A stretch of 64,000 bases of DNA, from NCBI GenBank assembly GCA_023078555.1, contig CM041200.1:620001-684000 (forward strand), written 5' to 3'. Each line of letters begins with the position of its first letter. The stretch's first letter is position 1. Positions 1-10,174 of the stretch are shown here, in pieces. Origin of the DNA: Ulva prolifera. Lineage: Eukaryota > Chlorophyta > Ulvophyceae > Ulvales > Ulvaceae. Both the position numbers and the translations under genes were made by a program. Under the pieces are notes generated by a model. The model saw only the letters and a list, made by a program, of their open reading frames with translations. It was not told the DNA's origin and made no database searches.

Positions 1-3000
1 ACTCGTTCCCACAGTGTTCTACAAAGATGACGTGTAGTGGCATGCGAGTCACACGGGACAACGATGGCCCACTTGCTGAACTTGTCAACAATGTTGAGGA
101 CCGAGTCATGACCTTGTGCATTTTTGGGCAGGCCTTTGAGCCAATCAAGCGTGATCTGCTGAAAAGGTCTGGTGAGAGCAGGCAACGGATGTATCTGAGG
201 TGTCGGTTGTACTGTTGGCTTATTTAATTGGCACTTTGGACATTGTCGGACGTAGTCCTTCATATCCTTAGGAAGCGAAGGCCAGTAATAGTGCTGAGCT
301 ATAGCATCATAACACTTGCGCCAACTAAAGTGACCAGCCAGAGGAGAAGAATGGTATTCGGCAAGCAGTGCACGACGCAAAGCATCATTGGGTGGCACAT
401 ATACTCGATAGCGACCGTCGCGGTTGAAGTAGAGAACGTCATTGTGCAGCACATAAGCAGATGTGGATGATACGCGATGTGGACCTTGACGAGCCTTATT
501 TAAAAGGTGTTTAGAGTCGTGACATTCGCGAACTGCTTTCTGGATGCGTGACAACCAGCCGTCATACGGTGCAATGGCTCCGATCAGCATGAGCCTAAGA
601 TCTGGACGTCTAGACAGGCCATCAGCAAAGTTGTTGACGTCTCCTGGTAGGTATTTCACCATGAGGTTGTACTCAGACAGAAACTGTTGCCAGCGAACCT
701 GGCGTGCAGACAGACTGGACTGTGTCATGAAGTGTTGTAGCGGACGATGATCGGTCTGGCAAACGACTTGAAACGAAGAGCCGTACAAGAAGTGCCGCCA
801 GACACGTAACGCTAGAACTATAGCCAAAAGCTCGCGTTCATGCACAGGATAGTTACGTTCTGCTGAGTTCAAACGATGGGAGAAGAATGCAACAGGGCGA
901 CGTGAGCCTGAGTCGGACTCTTGCTCAAGGGATGCACCCACTGCAAAATTCGAAGCGTCCGTGACTACATAGAAAGGCTTGTTTGTGTCGGGATGCATCA
1001 GCACCGGCGCAGCGGCTATGGCTACTTTCAATTTATCCAGCGCAGATTGCTCTGTGTCGCCCCACCGCCATGGGGAGTTCTTACTCGTGAGAGCTGTAAG
1101 CGGTGCAGCGATATCAGCATATGAGCGAATGTAAGAACGCCAGAAACCGAAAGTGCCAAGTAATGTGCGTACTTCAGACACGTTAACAGGTGCAGGCCAG
1201 TTCTGTAGTGCAGTGCACTTAGTCGGATGAACGGACAGACCGTTTGAGCTAGCCATATGACCGAGGAATTCGACTTCAGTCTGCATCCATTCACATTTCG
1301 TAGGCTTAACGAACAGATTGCGATCGCGCAGTCGTTGCAGAACTGCGGTCACATGTAAAATGTGCTCTGCTCTCGTGCGGCTGAATATGCAAATGTCATC
1401 CAGATACACAGCGATGAACGCTAAAAAAGGTATTGTGTCACCGGAAGGCATATGTGCGGGATCGCGAAACGTTTCATCCATCAGGTACTGGAATGTCGAG
1501 GCAGCACCACACAGCCCCATCGGCATAACTCGAAATTCGAAGTTTCCGTAAGGCGTGGTGAATGCTGTCTTGGGTATATCTTCGGGACGCATTCGAATCT
1601 GGTAGTAGCCATCCAATAGATCAAGCTTTGAAAAGAACTTTGCACCAGCAATACGCGACAGAAGGTCGGAAATCCTGGGCAGTCGGTATGCAATGCGGTT
1701 AAGCGTTTTCGAGTTCAGCTTGACAAACGAAATGACCATCCTCAGTGCAACCTTGCCCGTCACCGGGTCTGGTTTCTTTGGAACGAACAGAACTGGTGCA
1801 GCCCAAGGCGAAAGAGATGGTTTGATCCAACCTTTCTCGATAAAGTCGGCAAGGTATCTCTTGATTTCCTCATGTTCTGCTGGAGTAAACGGCAAAGGCG
1901 GGCGAGAATATGGTTTCTCGTCTGGAGACGTCTCGACTGTATGTTCAATACGCGATCCATCAGCAGCGAAGTGTTCTGGCGGAAGGCCACCCGGCAGCTT
2001 GGAAACGAGTACATCGTCAAACTGCTTCAGTATGCGTTGTATGTCTGGATCGCTGGCCCCTTTGCCTGAATACAGAGGGTCAGGAGAGGCCTCGACTGCA
2101 TTTAACTCTGGTTTGAGGTATGCGACGAATGCATCACTGATCTCATCGTCCGGCAAGTGTTTAATTGTATGAGAAAACGATTCGAGAGTACATAACTCTA
2201 TCCGATCTGACTTGAAGTCAGGAAGAGCGGATTCTGTGAAGGCGTGCAAAGTAATCGCAGTGCCTTTGTACGATAGCGTCACAGTGCGTTTCCGCGGGCG
2301 CAAAACGGCATCGAATGCCGCCATGAAATCCATGCCCAATATCACATCGAACTGTGGCATGTCTACGACGAGAAACGAGTGTTTAGCTCTGAAAGGACCG
2401 AGTTTGAGCCAAAGAGACAACACTTGGCCAACGATCGGCGCTTCGGAGCCGTTGGCCAACGTAGCAGCAGCTGTATATTTATCGAATACAATATTGTTTT
2501 GCTTGCAAAAAGCGAGCGAAACGTATGAGTGCGATGCACCTGTATCAAACAAGAACTGCGCGTACGTATGGTAGGCCAAGCCCTCAAATATCAACGATTG
2601 TTTACCAGAAGGAAAAGAACGAAGTGTATAGCCGTCAGAACGTGTCTGGGCTGTACAAGACCGGGAAACATGCTTCTTCGCAGACCGCTTCGGCTTGCGC
2701 TTGGCAGTCTTTGAAGCCTGTTTCGGGCCAGCATGTGCCGAGGCACGGAAAGTGTGGCTTGATAAGCCTAAATCCCCCGAAGGGTGCAAGTCCCCCGAAG
2801 GGTGTAACCCCGGAGGGCAAACAGCCGACGCATCAGCAAGAGCCGATTTGTCGGGAGAAGCAGCATGCAGCGCGAGCGCAGGTGTCGCAGCTGGAGGAGA
2901 TGATATGTCATAGACAAGCTCGTCATCAATATGCGCGTTCTCTAACAAAGCAAATTCATCTAATATGACAGGTGGCGGTTGTTTGGTCGCTTCAAAGACC

Positions 3001-3014
3001 ACTCGCTGAGGCAT
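1..3014 (-). CDS. pol: Ty3/gypsy-type pol polyprotein, 3' part beyond window edge
   Basis: Polyprotein of an LTR retrotransposon: protease, reverse transcriptase, RNase H and the start of integrase. The minus-strand frame from the ATG at 3014 stays open for about 1,004 codons to base 1, so the gene continues off the left edge. Visible motifs in order: a protease motif FDTGAS near 2,545; RT core YLDD at 1395-1406; a TDAS RNase H motif near 975; an integrase H2C2 zinc finger with paired His and paired Cys around 200-330; and the first catalytic Asp in a TLDW context near 140. The order RT-RNase H before integrase is the Ty3/gypsy order. No stop or frameshift is seen, so the element was probably active recently. 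The ATG lies two codons after the gag TAG and in the same frame, so pol could be made by re-initiation or by stop-codon readthrough. Confidence 0.93.
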   Translation of the reverse strand, partial: MPQRVVFEATKQPPPVILDEFALLENAHIDDELVYDISSPPAATPALALHAASPDKSALADASAVCPPGLHPSGDLHPSGDLGLSSHTFRASAHAGPKQASKTAKRKPKRSAKKHVSRSCTAQTRSDGYTLRSFPSGKQSLIFEGLAYHTYAQFLFDTGASHSYVSLAFCKQNNIVFDKYTAAATLANGSEAPIVGQVLSLWLKLGPFRAKHSFLVVDMPQFDVILGMDFMAAFDAVLRPRKRTVTLSYKGTAITLHAFTESALPDFKSDRIELCTLESFSHTIKHLPDDEISDAFVAYLKPELNAVEASPDPLYSGKGASDPDIQRILKQFDDVLVSKLPGGLPPEHFAADGSRIEHTVETSPDEKPYSRPPLPFTPAEHEEIKRYLADFIEKGWIKPSLSPWAAPVLFVPKKPDPVTGKVALRMVISFVKLNSKTLNRIAYRLPRISDLLSRIAGAKFFSKLDLLDGYYQIRMRPEDIPKTAFTTPYGNFEFRVMPMGLCGAASTFQYLMDETFRDPAHMPSGDTIPFLAFIAVYLDDICIFSRTRAEHILHVTAVLQRLRDRNLFVKPTKCEWMQTEVEFLGHMASSNGLSVHPTKCTALQNWPAPVNVSEVRTLLGTFGFWRSYIRSYADIAAPLTALTSKNSPWRWGDTEQSALDKLKVAIAAAPVLMHPDTNKPFYVVTDASNFAVGASLEQESDSGSRRPVAFFSHRLNSAERNYPVHERELLAIVLALRVWRHFLYGSSFQVVCQTDHRPLQHFMTQSSLSARQVRWQQFLSEYNLMVKYLPGDVNNFADGLSRRPDLRLMLIGAIAPYDGWLSRIQKAVRECHDSKHLLNKARQGPHRVSSTSAYVLHNDVLYFNRDGRYRVYVPPNDALRRALLAEYHSSPLAGHFSWRKCYDAIAQHYYWPSLPKDMKDYVRQCPKCQLNKPTVQPTPQIHPLPALTRPFQQITLDWLKGLPKNAQGHDSVLNIVDKFSKWAIVVPCDSHATTRHLCRTLWER

Positions 3015-3020
3015 AGTGCG

Positions 3021-3608
3021 CTACTTGTCTTGCGACTTAGTGCTACCGCGCCACTTGCCAGCCTTTTTTAGGGCCTTCACTTTCTGGCAGTTGTCAGTTG
3101 AATGAGATGATGTTTTATGGAAAACACACCACTGTTTTCGCTGAAATGCATTCAACTGTGGCTTTGCCGAAGGAGTGTCATGCGCATTAGAGTTCGTGTT
3201 GCGATTCGGCGCACTACGAGCGGAGCGCTCGCAATTTTCGGCTATCTTAGCTATCTCAGCAAGCGAGAATTCACGATCAGCGCGCAACTGTTCTGATATC
3301 ACGTCACTATGCAACCGCGCCTTGAGGCCACCGACGAACTTGGCAATCAGGTCCAATTCATCGTACTCGTGACCGTTGAGCTTGATCTGCGTGACCAAGT
3401 TCAAGAACGCTGTATAATATGCGGTGACGGAATCTGAGTCACGTTGCCTGAAACGTTCGAATTGTTGACGCAAGAGCAACCGCTCTGAACGTGAGACACC
3501 AAAACGGGACAGAAACGCGGTCTTGAACGCTTCGAACGTGTGGAATTTGCGGTATTCTGACACGTACCAAGCACCAGCAGGAGAGTCAGACGGGAATGAA
3601 GCAAGCAA
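3021..3608 (-). CDS. gag: Ty3/gypsy gag, C-terminal part (split by a copia insertion)
   Basis: C-terminal part of the gypsy capsid-type gag. It carries a Retrotrans_gag-like helical segment (F-x-A-F-K-T-A-F, then R-Q-R-D-S-D-S-V) and a Cys/His-containing tail (C-V-F-H-K-T-S-S-H-S-T-D-N-C). It ends in TAG at 3021-3023. The frame seems to extend upstream to 3806, but bases 3609-3806 are the LTR of the copia element, so that N-terminus is artificial. The true N-terminal part is at 10,175-10,651. If the copia element and one copy of the AGCAA duplication are removed, the two parts give one uninterrupted 355-codon frame. Confidence 0.9.
   Translation of the reverse strand: MLASFPSDSPAGAWYVSEYRKFHTFEAFKTAFLSRFGVSRSERLLLRQQFERFRQRDSDSVTAYYTAFLNLVTQIKLNGHEYDELDLIAKFVGGLKARLHSDVISEQLRADREFSLAEIAKIAENCERSARSAPNRNTNSNAHDTPSAKPQLNAFQRKQWCVFHKTSSHSTDNCQKVKALKKAGKWRGSTKSQDK
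3604..3608. repeat. Target-site duplication AGCAA, left copy (copia-1)
   Basis: Five bases AGCAA directly before the 5' LTR (TGTCACAATG). The identical five bases follow the 3' LTR at 10,170-10,174. This is the 5-bp duplication expected of a copia integrase. Confidence 0.93.
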
Positions 3609-3955
3609 TGTCACAATGCATGAGCCTGCGGGCAGCAGCGTGGTGACAGGTGCATCCATGCACGATCTGCGGATCACGTGCAGGGGTAAGCCGCCAGCCA
3701 GGATCGTATCGAGGTATCGAGAGAGATCCTGCGAGGGTTTCCCGGGATGACCCTCGAGTGTTTGTAGTGTGCATATATTGTAGTGCACACTAAGAGCTGT
3801 AACCATTCTCTTTACTGTTTCACGGTACTAGCTGTACCCTGTCTCCTCCCGCATTCCTTGGTTCTACCTCTGTGCGCAGCAGGTATGGAATGCTGACTAC
3901 TTGACCTGACCTAAGACTGCGTGTCTGACCTGACAGATAGAGTGACTTTCTAACA
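3609..3955 (+). repeat. 5' LTR of copia-1
   Basis: 347 bp, TGTCACAATG...TCTAACA. It contains the LTR promoter region (a GTGCATATATTG stretch near 3,765-3,780). The 3' LTR copy is at 9,824-10,169. The first 320 bp look identical between the two copies. Confidence 0.95.
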
Positions 3956-4262
3956 TGGTATCGATGATCGTTTACGTTATGTCTTTGTATGGTCTTGTTC
4001 AGGGAGTCATCGGCCAATGTCTGCGCGCAGACTCGGCGGGGCATTCCACTGTTCTGTCGGCGCTTAGACTGCGGTCAATAAGCGCAGATATCATTAGCTG
4101 TCTCGTAGCATATTGTTATCAGATACAATTCGAGCAGCTGTTTCAAATGATTAGCGCTGAGAAAAGCGAATGCGTTCGCTTATTTTTCCAATCCGACGGC
4201 TTGCGAGCCAAACCTTTGCTTCGTTGCTGCGCGCGACGCACAACCGCCTGTTCTACTGTAGG

Positions 4263-7200
4263 ATGTCTCACTCCAACCGCTCAGCTTCAAACTCTTCTCG
4301 CGAGGAGAATCGCGGCGAGGCTGATCAGCAGCCTATCGTCGACAGGGGCGCTCAACAGCAGCTCCCTGGTGGAGAGCAGCCCGAGGGCATGCTGCTCCGT
4401 GGTGGACGAGTGGTCCGGCCACGGTCTTCCTCTCAGACTGGGCACAGCAGTCAGCAGGTGCCCAATCCTTCTCATGTCGTGAATGATTCAAGTCACGCTG
4501 AGTCGTTTATCACGCTTGAAACGTTGACCGAAGCGCTGCGAGCGTCTCGGGGGCGTAACGAGCCTGATTTGACAAAGGGAAAACTGCCTGAGTGGAATCA
4601 TAAGACCGAAAGTTTCGTTGCGTACGAACAGAAAGTCTTTTTGTGGTTAGGACAGTTTGAGTTAGACCATCTGTTGCAGCACGCACCGTCTGCGGACGAA
4701 CAGCGTGTTCATGCTAGGGCGAGGACACAGGTCCTTATGTCTTTGCCCGACGCTGATAGAACGACTGTCTATCGAATGTCGCATTTGTGCGAGGCCTGGG
4801 CCTACCTTACTGCCAAGTATAGGCCCAGCACCGAAGCCGAGATCCACAGGTTGTGGAGCCGGTTTAATTCTTTGTCACAGAACAATAGAGATGTCGCGTC
4901 TTATTGTGGTGATGTTATGAGTGTGTACACTCAACTGGAGGCACTAGGTGCCGATGTGGGCCAGCGATGGCTCAGACTCAAACTGTTAGAGGTGGGGGAG
5001 GAGTTCAATGCCGTGCGCGGCGAAGTTCTTCACTCCTCCCCTCATGTCATAATTTCACGTTTGTCCGAACATGCCGATTTGCTGAAGCAACAGCGGCAGC
5101 TGCAGGCTAGGTCTGGGACGCCCGCGGGCAAACCAGGCCAAGGCTGGCGAAAGCAACCCCGTGGTGATGGTCCTGTGGTCGCCGCTCTTGGGGCTGGCCA
5201 GGCTCCTCGCGAGGAGACCAGGACCTGTTTCTTCTGCAAGAAGAAGGGACATTTGCGTGCGAACTGCCCCCAACGCAAGCAGGCTGCGGCCAAAGATGTG
5301 TGTGCGGTTGAGATGCCTGAGCAATATCCAATGCCTGACGCGTCTCTGCCATGGAACATTATTGTAGATAGTGGGTCGGACATGCACATAGTAGGGAATC
5401 GTGAAATGTTCACTGAGTACGGTCCGTGTCAGAAAGTTGCCAATCTCGCGGGACCTGGGCAGCTTTCTATCATGGGCAGGGGAACCATTTTGGTGAACCT
5501 GGGTACTTACGTGGATAAGCATGGTCAAAACCATCCGTTAGATGTCGAGATCCCTGGTGTATACTATGCTCCTGAATGTCCGTACAACCTGCTTAGTACA
5601 ATGTGTCTTAGACACGAACAAATGTTCCTAGACACGCGTAGAAATGTGTTGTATGTCCCGGGTCTTGGTGACATGGCCACCGACGTAGAGGATGACGTCA
5701 AATGTCAGGAACTAGATGTTGATGGTCACCCTGTGTTTGCGTTCAAAATGGCTGTGGAAACTAAGCCCATTCTCGTCGGTGGGCCTGTCAATAGGGGGGT
5801 GGTCTGGTCTAACCAGAGCAGTCCGACCTGCATGGTCGCGGACCAGCAACAATGGCATCATGTGGCAGTTGCGGCTGTTGATCTTGCGCGCCCCAATGCT
5901 GGGGGAGCCGAGGTCCCACATGATGCGTATTTGCTGAACCCTGCTTTTATAGCACATTTGTCTTTTCACCAGTCGAACTGGGTGCTCAAGCGTATGCAGT
6001 CGAACGCTGAGTTTTATGGTGGTTTGAATTTGAGTGTCGATTCCGAACCTTTCGGAAATAGATGTCATGGCTGCAGAATTGGCAAAGTACCTGCGGGTAA
6101 ATTCTCTGCCAATGACCGTGAGCTCATGGGCCAGGCGAAATACCCTGGCGAGCAACTGCATGCCGATCTAGCTGGTCCTGTCACTCCAGTAGGAATTGGG
6201 GGTGTGAAATATGTCTTGTTTGTGATGTGTGCTTTTACTCGTTATACTTTCGTGGTCGGTCTGCGCAAAAAGAGTGAGGCTGCGGCCATGATCTCTTATA
6301 TCATAGAGCGCATTAGGGTAAATGTGGTGAAGCCAGGTGAACCGGGTGTGCGCATCCTTCACACAGACAAAGGGGGAGAGTTTATGGTCGAGGCCTTAAA
6401 GCTCTACCTCCAACGTCGCGGCATCACTCACCGCACTACCCCCACAGCTGATCATCGCTGTAATGGCATGATCGAGCGGAGGATAGGAGTCGCCTTTGAG
6501 GCACTCCGTGCTGTGCTGCTTGCGAGTGGCCTCCCTCTGTTCCTGTGGATTGAATGCCTTGCCAGTGTTGTCCATGGTCACAATCTGACGCCGTGTTCGG
6601 CGCTGTACCATGACAAGCTGGCACGTATCCTGAAATCCCAGAAAGCTCAGATGGCCATAAACGCTGCGGCGGACGTGGCTGAGGCTGAAAAGGGTCAAGG
6701 AAAGCGCATGAAAAAGGCCGAGCGCGACAAGTTGAAAGAGGAGGAGCAACGCAAGTATAAATTGCTTGCAAGTACTGAGTTAGATGAGTTTCTAGTGCGG
6801 TCGTGTGATAAGGATATAATTCCTTATATGTCTTTTTTCAGGGACACCTCCGTTGAGGTGTTCCAGGATTTGCTGCAGCAGCAGCGTCCATGGGGGGTTG
6901 AGGTGTATGCATATCCCAGGGATGACAAACTGCGGAAGTTGTCCCCTAGGGGTGTGTTAGCACATTGGGTCGGGGCTGGGCTGGGCCCCAGCATGCAGCG
7001 TGTGTACGCCCAGGATGTTCCTGGGGGTAGGGTGTTTGTTGTGCGCCAGATCATGTGCACTGCGGATCAGATGATCCGCCACGTACGCAAGTACGATGCG
7101 TCCGCCGTCGTGGACAAAAGAGAGCCTGCGGAGTTTGCGAACTCCTACACGGTTGTCTTTGAGGGGGATAACGAGGGTGAACGTGTGACAGACAGCGATG

Positions 7201-9806
7201 TTCCTAATTTCCTGTCTGACCACACATATGATGGGGGAGTGCTGCGCCGTCTGCGTGACCAGCTCCACACCCCCCCTGGGCACGGTAGGGTTCCTGTCAT
7301 GGACATGACGTTCCGACAAGACAACCCGGAGCCAAACCCCACGGCATATTCACCTCGGCTTGGGTATGGCGACTCTGCGGAGATAATTCGGCGTGACCCT
7401 GCTCGGGACACACCGGAAATAGCCAGAGCAGCTCTGCATCGCACGCGTGCGATGTCCAGGGCTGCAGCCCATCCTGACGTCATCCCCCCTCCCCGTGCAC
7501 GTGGTGAACTGCGTCATTTGGAGGCTGGTCCCTCGCGCACAACTCGTTATGTGCCCACACGTGCTGCTGCATTGCACGACCCAGGTGTAGACGTTGCGTT
7601 CCCCGTTCCTGTGTCTGTCAGTGCGTCTGATGACGACATGGAGGAGGATGACGAAAGTCCTGGCATCTATGATGACGACGATGAACAGCGCATGGACTAC
7701 ACCGTCTCAGATGATGAAAGAGCTGCGGCTCATCAGAATCTGGAGGCTCAGCGGGTCCGCTCAGGGAGTAATTCGGCTGCGGCCTCAGCATGTGGCGCGG
7801 GGGCAGTTGCTCCGCCCCTGCGAGGAGCAGAGGCGCCGAGGCCTTTCTGGGAGGATGAGCCAGATGAGGTGGAGACCGGGTCCGAATTAGGGGGAGAGGG
7901 CCCGGACCCCTCAGCCGCTGTCGGGGTTGATTTGCCTGACGAGGTGAGGGCCATTCCAGCCGCCTTGCCCCGCATAAAAATCAATCCCCTTGTACGCAGA
8001 CGCCTTGTTCCATTGGCTGCGGATGTAGCAGCTGTGCATATGAATGAGCCTGCGGGCTCTAATGCTAGTAGTGAAACAGTTGTTGCTGCTATTGAAGTTT
8101 CAGCTTGCAGCCAGGACACATCAGCCGCGGCTGACTGTGGAGTGTCCTGTGCAGGCCTGAAGCCTCAGCATGTGGAGTCTGGTGAGCAGCAGAGTGTTCA
8201 GCGTCGTGGGTCGCGCCGAGCAGCTGCCGCCAGGAAGCAGAAGGCCTCCTCCGACCCTGATATGCCTTCTATGAAGGAAGGACTTGCGGGTCCGGACAGG
8301 GATGCATGGCTGCGCGCCATGCAGGAGGAGGTAGATGCACTGGGTGAGCACGGAACCTTCGGGTTGTGCTATCTGCCTGCGGGCAAACGGGCTATCTCGG
8401 GCAAATGGGTGCTCAAGATCAAGCGTGGGCCCGCGGGGGAGATTCAGCGCTACAAGGCACGCTATGTAGCACGGGGTTTTTCTCAGGTAGAGGGTATAGA
8501 CTTTTTTGAGACTTGGTCACCTGTTGGGAGCTATGCGACACTTCGTGTGTTGCTGTCAGTTGCTGCTCAGGCAGATTTAGAAATTAGACACATAGATATA
8601 CAGTGTGCTTTTCTGAATGGTGAGCTGGAGGAGGAAGTGTTCGTTGAACAGCCCCCGTACTTCACTGACGGGACAGCACGTGTATGGAGATTGCATAAAA
8701 CCCTGTATGGCCTGAAGCAAGCTGCTCGCGAGTGGCATAAAGCTTTAATAAAGGTCTTAGCAGAGATGGGATTTGTGTGCGCACAAAGTGATCCCGGACT
8801 GTATGTTAGAACATCTGGTCTATGTTTTATTTTTCTGTGGGTCGACGACTTGTTCATATTCAGCGGCACTGCGGGGCTGCAAGAACTTGTCGACATAATT
8901 CTCACAAAATTTGAAGGCAGAGACCTGGGTGAACTAGCATGGGCACTTGGCACTGAGATCATGCGTGATCGTAAGGCCAAGACAATCACCATGACACAGC
9001 GAAACAAAATCCATAGCCTGCTTGAAAAGTATAGTATGTCTGATTGTCGAAAGTCTCCCACTCCGTTAGTGCCGCGGCAACAACTGAGGAGTGTGAAAGA
9101 GCACCCGGACCTGGAGAAAGCCAGTGCTGCTGAGCATTCCAGGTTCATGAGTGCTGTAGGAAGCATCCAGTACATTGCAGGAGTAACACGACCTGACCTC
9201 AGCTACGTGGCACATGCCCTGGCCCGGCACATGTCCAGTAGTCTGAAGGAACATTGGTTGGCTGTGCAACACGTTCTGAGATACCTGCAGTCCACAAAGA
9301 ATTTAGGAATACAATTTGTAGGCTCTGTGGGGCATGGGTGCCTGTTAGAAGCTTTTTCTGATGCAGACTTTGCGAACTCTGCTGATTTGAAGAGTGTATC
9401 TGGTATGGTTCTTCGAGTGTATGGGAACTGTGTTCTCTGGCGCTCGAAGAAACAGAGTATAGTGGCAGGGGATACAACAGAGGCTGAGCTCATTGCGATG
9501 AGTGCAACAGCCAACGAGCTGATGTGGGTGAAGCAGTTGCTTCTCGACCTAAAGCTCGTCCCGTATAAGCCAACTCTGTGGGGTGATAATAAAAGTGCCA
9601 ATATCTTGGCAGTAAATGCTGTGTCCTCTGACAGATCCAAGCACATTCGTGTGCGGCACTTGCGAGTGCGGGAATATGTCCAGATGGATGAACTTAAGGT
9701 AGCATGGGTGGGCACTGTGGATCAGTTAGCGGATGTGTTTACTAAAGTGCTGCCCGGACCTGCTTTAATAGAAGTTCGTAATAAACTCCAGCTAGTGGAG
9801 ACTTAG
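4263..9806 (+). CDS. gag-pol: Copia gag-pol polyprotein, intact
   Basis: Single uninterrupted copia polyprotein of 1,847 codons from the ATG at 4263 (an in-frame ATG at 4170 would add 31 residues). I prefer 4263 because the conserved Ser/Asn-rich N-terminus of the other copies starts there. Domains in order: gag with a CCHC zinc knuckle (C-F-F-C-x4-H-x4-C, about 5,226-5,268); aspartic protease D-S-G (about 5,368); integrase with an HHCC zinc finger (about 5,950-6,080) and D,D,E core (A-D-L-A-G-P; H-T-D-K-G-G-E-F; N-G-M-I-E-R-R); reverse transcriptase with the V-D-D catalytic motif at 8,841-8,849; RNase H ending near 9,700. Integrase before RT is the diagnostic Ty1/copia order. No frameshift or stop is present. 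Confidence 0.96.
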   Translation: MSHSNRSASNSSREENRGEADQQPIVDRGAQQQLPGGEQPEGMLLRGGRVVRPRSSSQTGHSSQQVPNPSHVVNDSSHAESFITLETLTEALRASRGRNEPDLTKGKLPEWNHKTESFVAYEQKVFLWLGQFELDHLLQHAPSADEQRVHARARTQVLMSLPDADRTTVYRMSHLCEAWAYLTAKYRPSTEAEIHRLWSRFNSLSQNNRDVASYCGDVMSVYTQLEALGADVGQRWLRLKLLEVGEEFNAVRGEVLHSSPHVIISRLSEHADLLKQQRQLQARSGTPAGKPGQGWRKQPRGDGPVVAALGAGQAPREETRTCFFCKKKGHLRANCPQRKQAAAKDVCAVEMPEQYPMPDASLPWNIIVDSGSDMHIVGNREMFTEYGPCQKVANLAGPGQLSIMGRGTILVNLGTYVDKHGQNHPLDVEIPGVYYAPECPYNLLSTMCLRHEQMFLDTRRNVLYVPGLGDMATDVEDDVKCQELDVDGHPVFAFKMAVETKPILVGGPVNRGVVWSNQSSPTCMVADQQQWHHVAVAAVDLARPNAGGAEVPHDAYLLNPAFIAHLSFHQSNWVLKRMQSNAEFYGGLNLSVDSEPFGNRCHGCRIGKVPAGKFSANDRELMGQAKYPGEQLHADLAGPVTPVGIGGVKYVLFVMCAFTRYTFVVGLRKKSEAAAMISYIIERIRVNVVKPGEPGVRILHTDKGGEFMVEALKLYLQRRGITHRTTPTADHRCNGMIERRIGVAFEALRAVLLASGLPLFLWIECLASVVHGHNLTPCSALYHDKLARILKSQKAQMAINAAADVAEAEKGQGKRMKKAERDKLKEEEQRKYKLLASTELDEFLVRSCDKDIIPYMSFFRDTSVEVFQDLLQQQRPWGVEVYAYPRDDKLRKLSPRGVLAHWVGAGLGPSMQRVYAQDVPGGRVFVVRQIMCTADQMIRHVRKYDASAVVDKREPAEFANSYTVVFEGDNEGERVTDSDVPNFLSDHTYDGGVLRRLRDQLHTPPGHGRVPVMDMTFRQDNPEPNPTAYSPRLGYGDSAEIIRRDPARDTPEIARAALHRTRAMSRAAAHPDVIPPPRARGELRHLEAGPSRTTRYVPTRAAALHDPGVDVAFPVPVSVSASDDDMEEDDESPGIYDDDDEQRMDYTVSDDERAAAHQNLEAQRVRSGSNSAAASACGAGAVAPPLRGAEAPRPFWEDEPDEVETGSELGGEGPDPSAAVGVDLPDEVRAIPAALPRIKINPLVRRRLVPLAADVAAVHMNEPAGSNASSETVVAAIEVSACSQDTSAAADCGVSCAGLKPQHVESGEQQSVQRRGSRRAAAARKQKASSDPDMPSMKEGLAGPDRDAWLRAMQEEVDALGEHGTFGLCYLPAGKRAISGKWVLKIKRGPAGEIQRYKARYVARGFSQVEGIDFFETWSPVGSYATLRVLLSVAAQADLEIRHIDIQCAFLNGELEEEVFVEQPPYFTDGTARVWRLHKTLYGLKQAAREWHKALIKVLAEMGFVCAQSDPGLYVRTSGLCFIFLWVDDLFIFSGTAGLQELVDIILTKFEGRDLGELAWALGTEIMRDRKAKTITMTQRNKIHSLLEKYSMSDCRKSPTPLVPRQQLRSVKEHPDLEKASAAEHSRFMSAVGSIQYIAGVTRPDLSYVAHALARHMSSSLKEHWLAVQHVLRYLQSTKNLGIQFVGSVGHGCLLEAFSDADFANSADLKSVSGMVLRVYGNCVLWRSKKQSIVAGDTTEAELIAMSATANELMWVKQLLLDLKLVPYKPTLWGDNKSANILAVNAVSSDRSKHIRVRHLRVREYVQMDELKVAWVGTVDQLADVFTKVLPGPALIEVRNKLQLVET

Positions 9807-9823
9807 CAGGGTTTATGGGGGAG

Positions 9824-10169
9824 TGTCACAATGCATGAGCCTGCGGGCAGCAGCGTGGTGACAGGTGCATCCATGCACGATCTGCGGATCACGTGCAGGG
9901 GTAAGCCGCCAGCCAGGATCGTATCGAGGTATCGAGAGAGATCCTGCGAGGGTTTCCCGGGATGACCCTCGAGTGTTTGTAGTGTGCATATATTGTAGTG
10001 CACACTAAGAGCTGTAACCATTCTCTTTACTGTTTCACGGTACTAGCTGTACCCTGTCTCCTCCCGCATTCCTTGGTTCTACCTCTGTGCGCAGCAGGTA
10101 TGGAATGCTGACTACTTGACCTGACCTAAGACTGCGTGTCTGACCTAACAGATGGAGTGCTTTCTGTCA
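9824..10169 (+). repeat. 3' LTR of copia-1
   Basis: 346 bp, preceded by the polypurine tract TTTATGGGGGAG. It ends TTCTGTCA and is followed by AGCAA. It differs from the 5' LTR only near the end (AACAGATGG against GACAGATAG, one missing base, and GTCA against AACA). Confidence 0.95.
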
Positions 10170-10174
10170 AGCAA
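10170..10174. repeat. Target-site duplication AGCAA, right copy (copia-1)
   Basis: AGCAA directly after the copia-1 3' LTR, matching 3,604-3,608. Confidence 0.93.

Larger units (their letters stand above)
3609..10169 (+). mobile_element. Full-length Ty1/copia element, copia-1 (nested in the gypsy gag)
   Basis: Complete 6,561-bp copia element in the plus direction. It has a 347-bp 5' LTR (3,609-3,955) and a 346-bp 3' LTR (9,824-10,169), both starting TG and ending CA. A TGGTATC primer-binding-like sequence follows the 5' LTR, and a GGGGGAG polypurine tract precedes the 3' LTR. One open gag-pol frame fills the interior. The LTRs look the same except for a few changes in their last 25 bp, so insertion is recent and the copy may still be competent. 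It sits inside the gypsy gag with AGCAA duplications on both sides. Confidence 0.97.

Noticed and set aside
3021-3806. A 261-codon minus frame that appears to be one complete gene.
   Set aside because: Its first 66 codons are the copia LTR read backwards; only 3,021-3,608 is gypsy gag.
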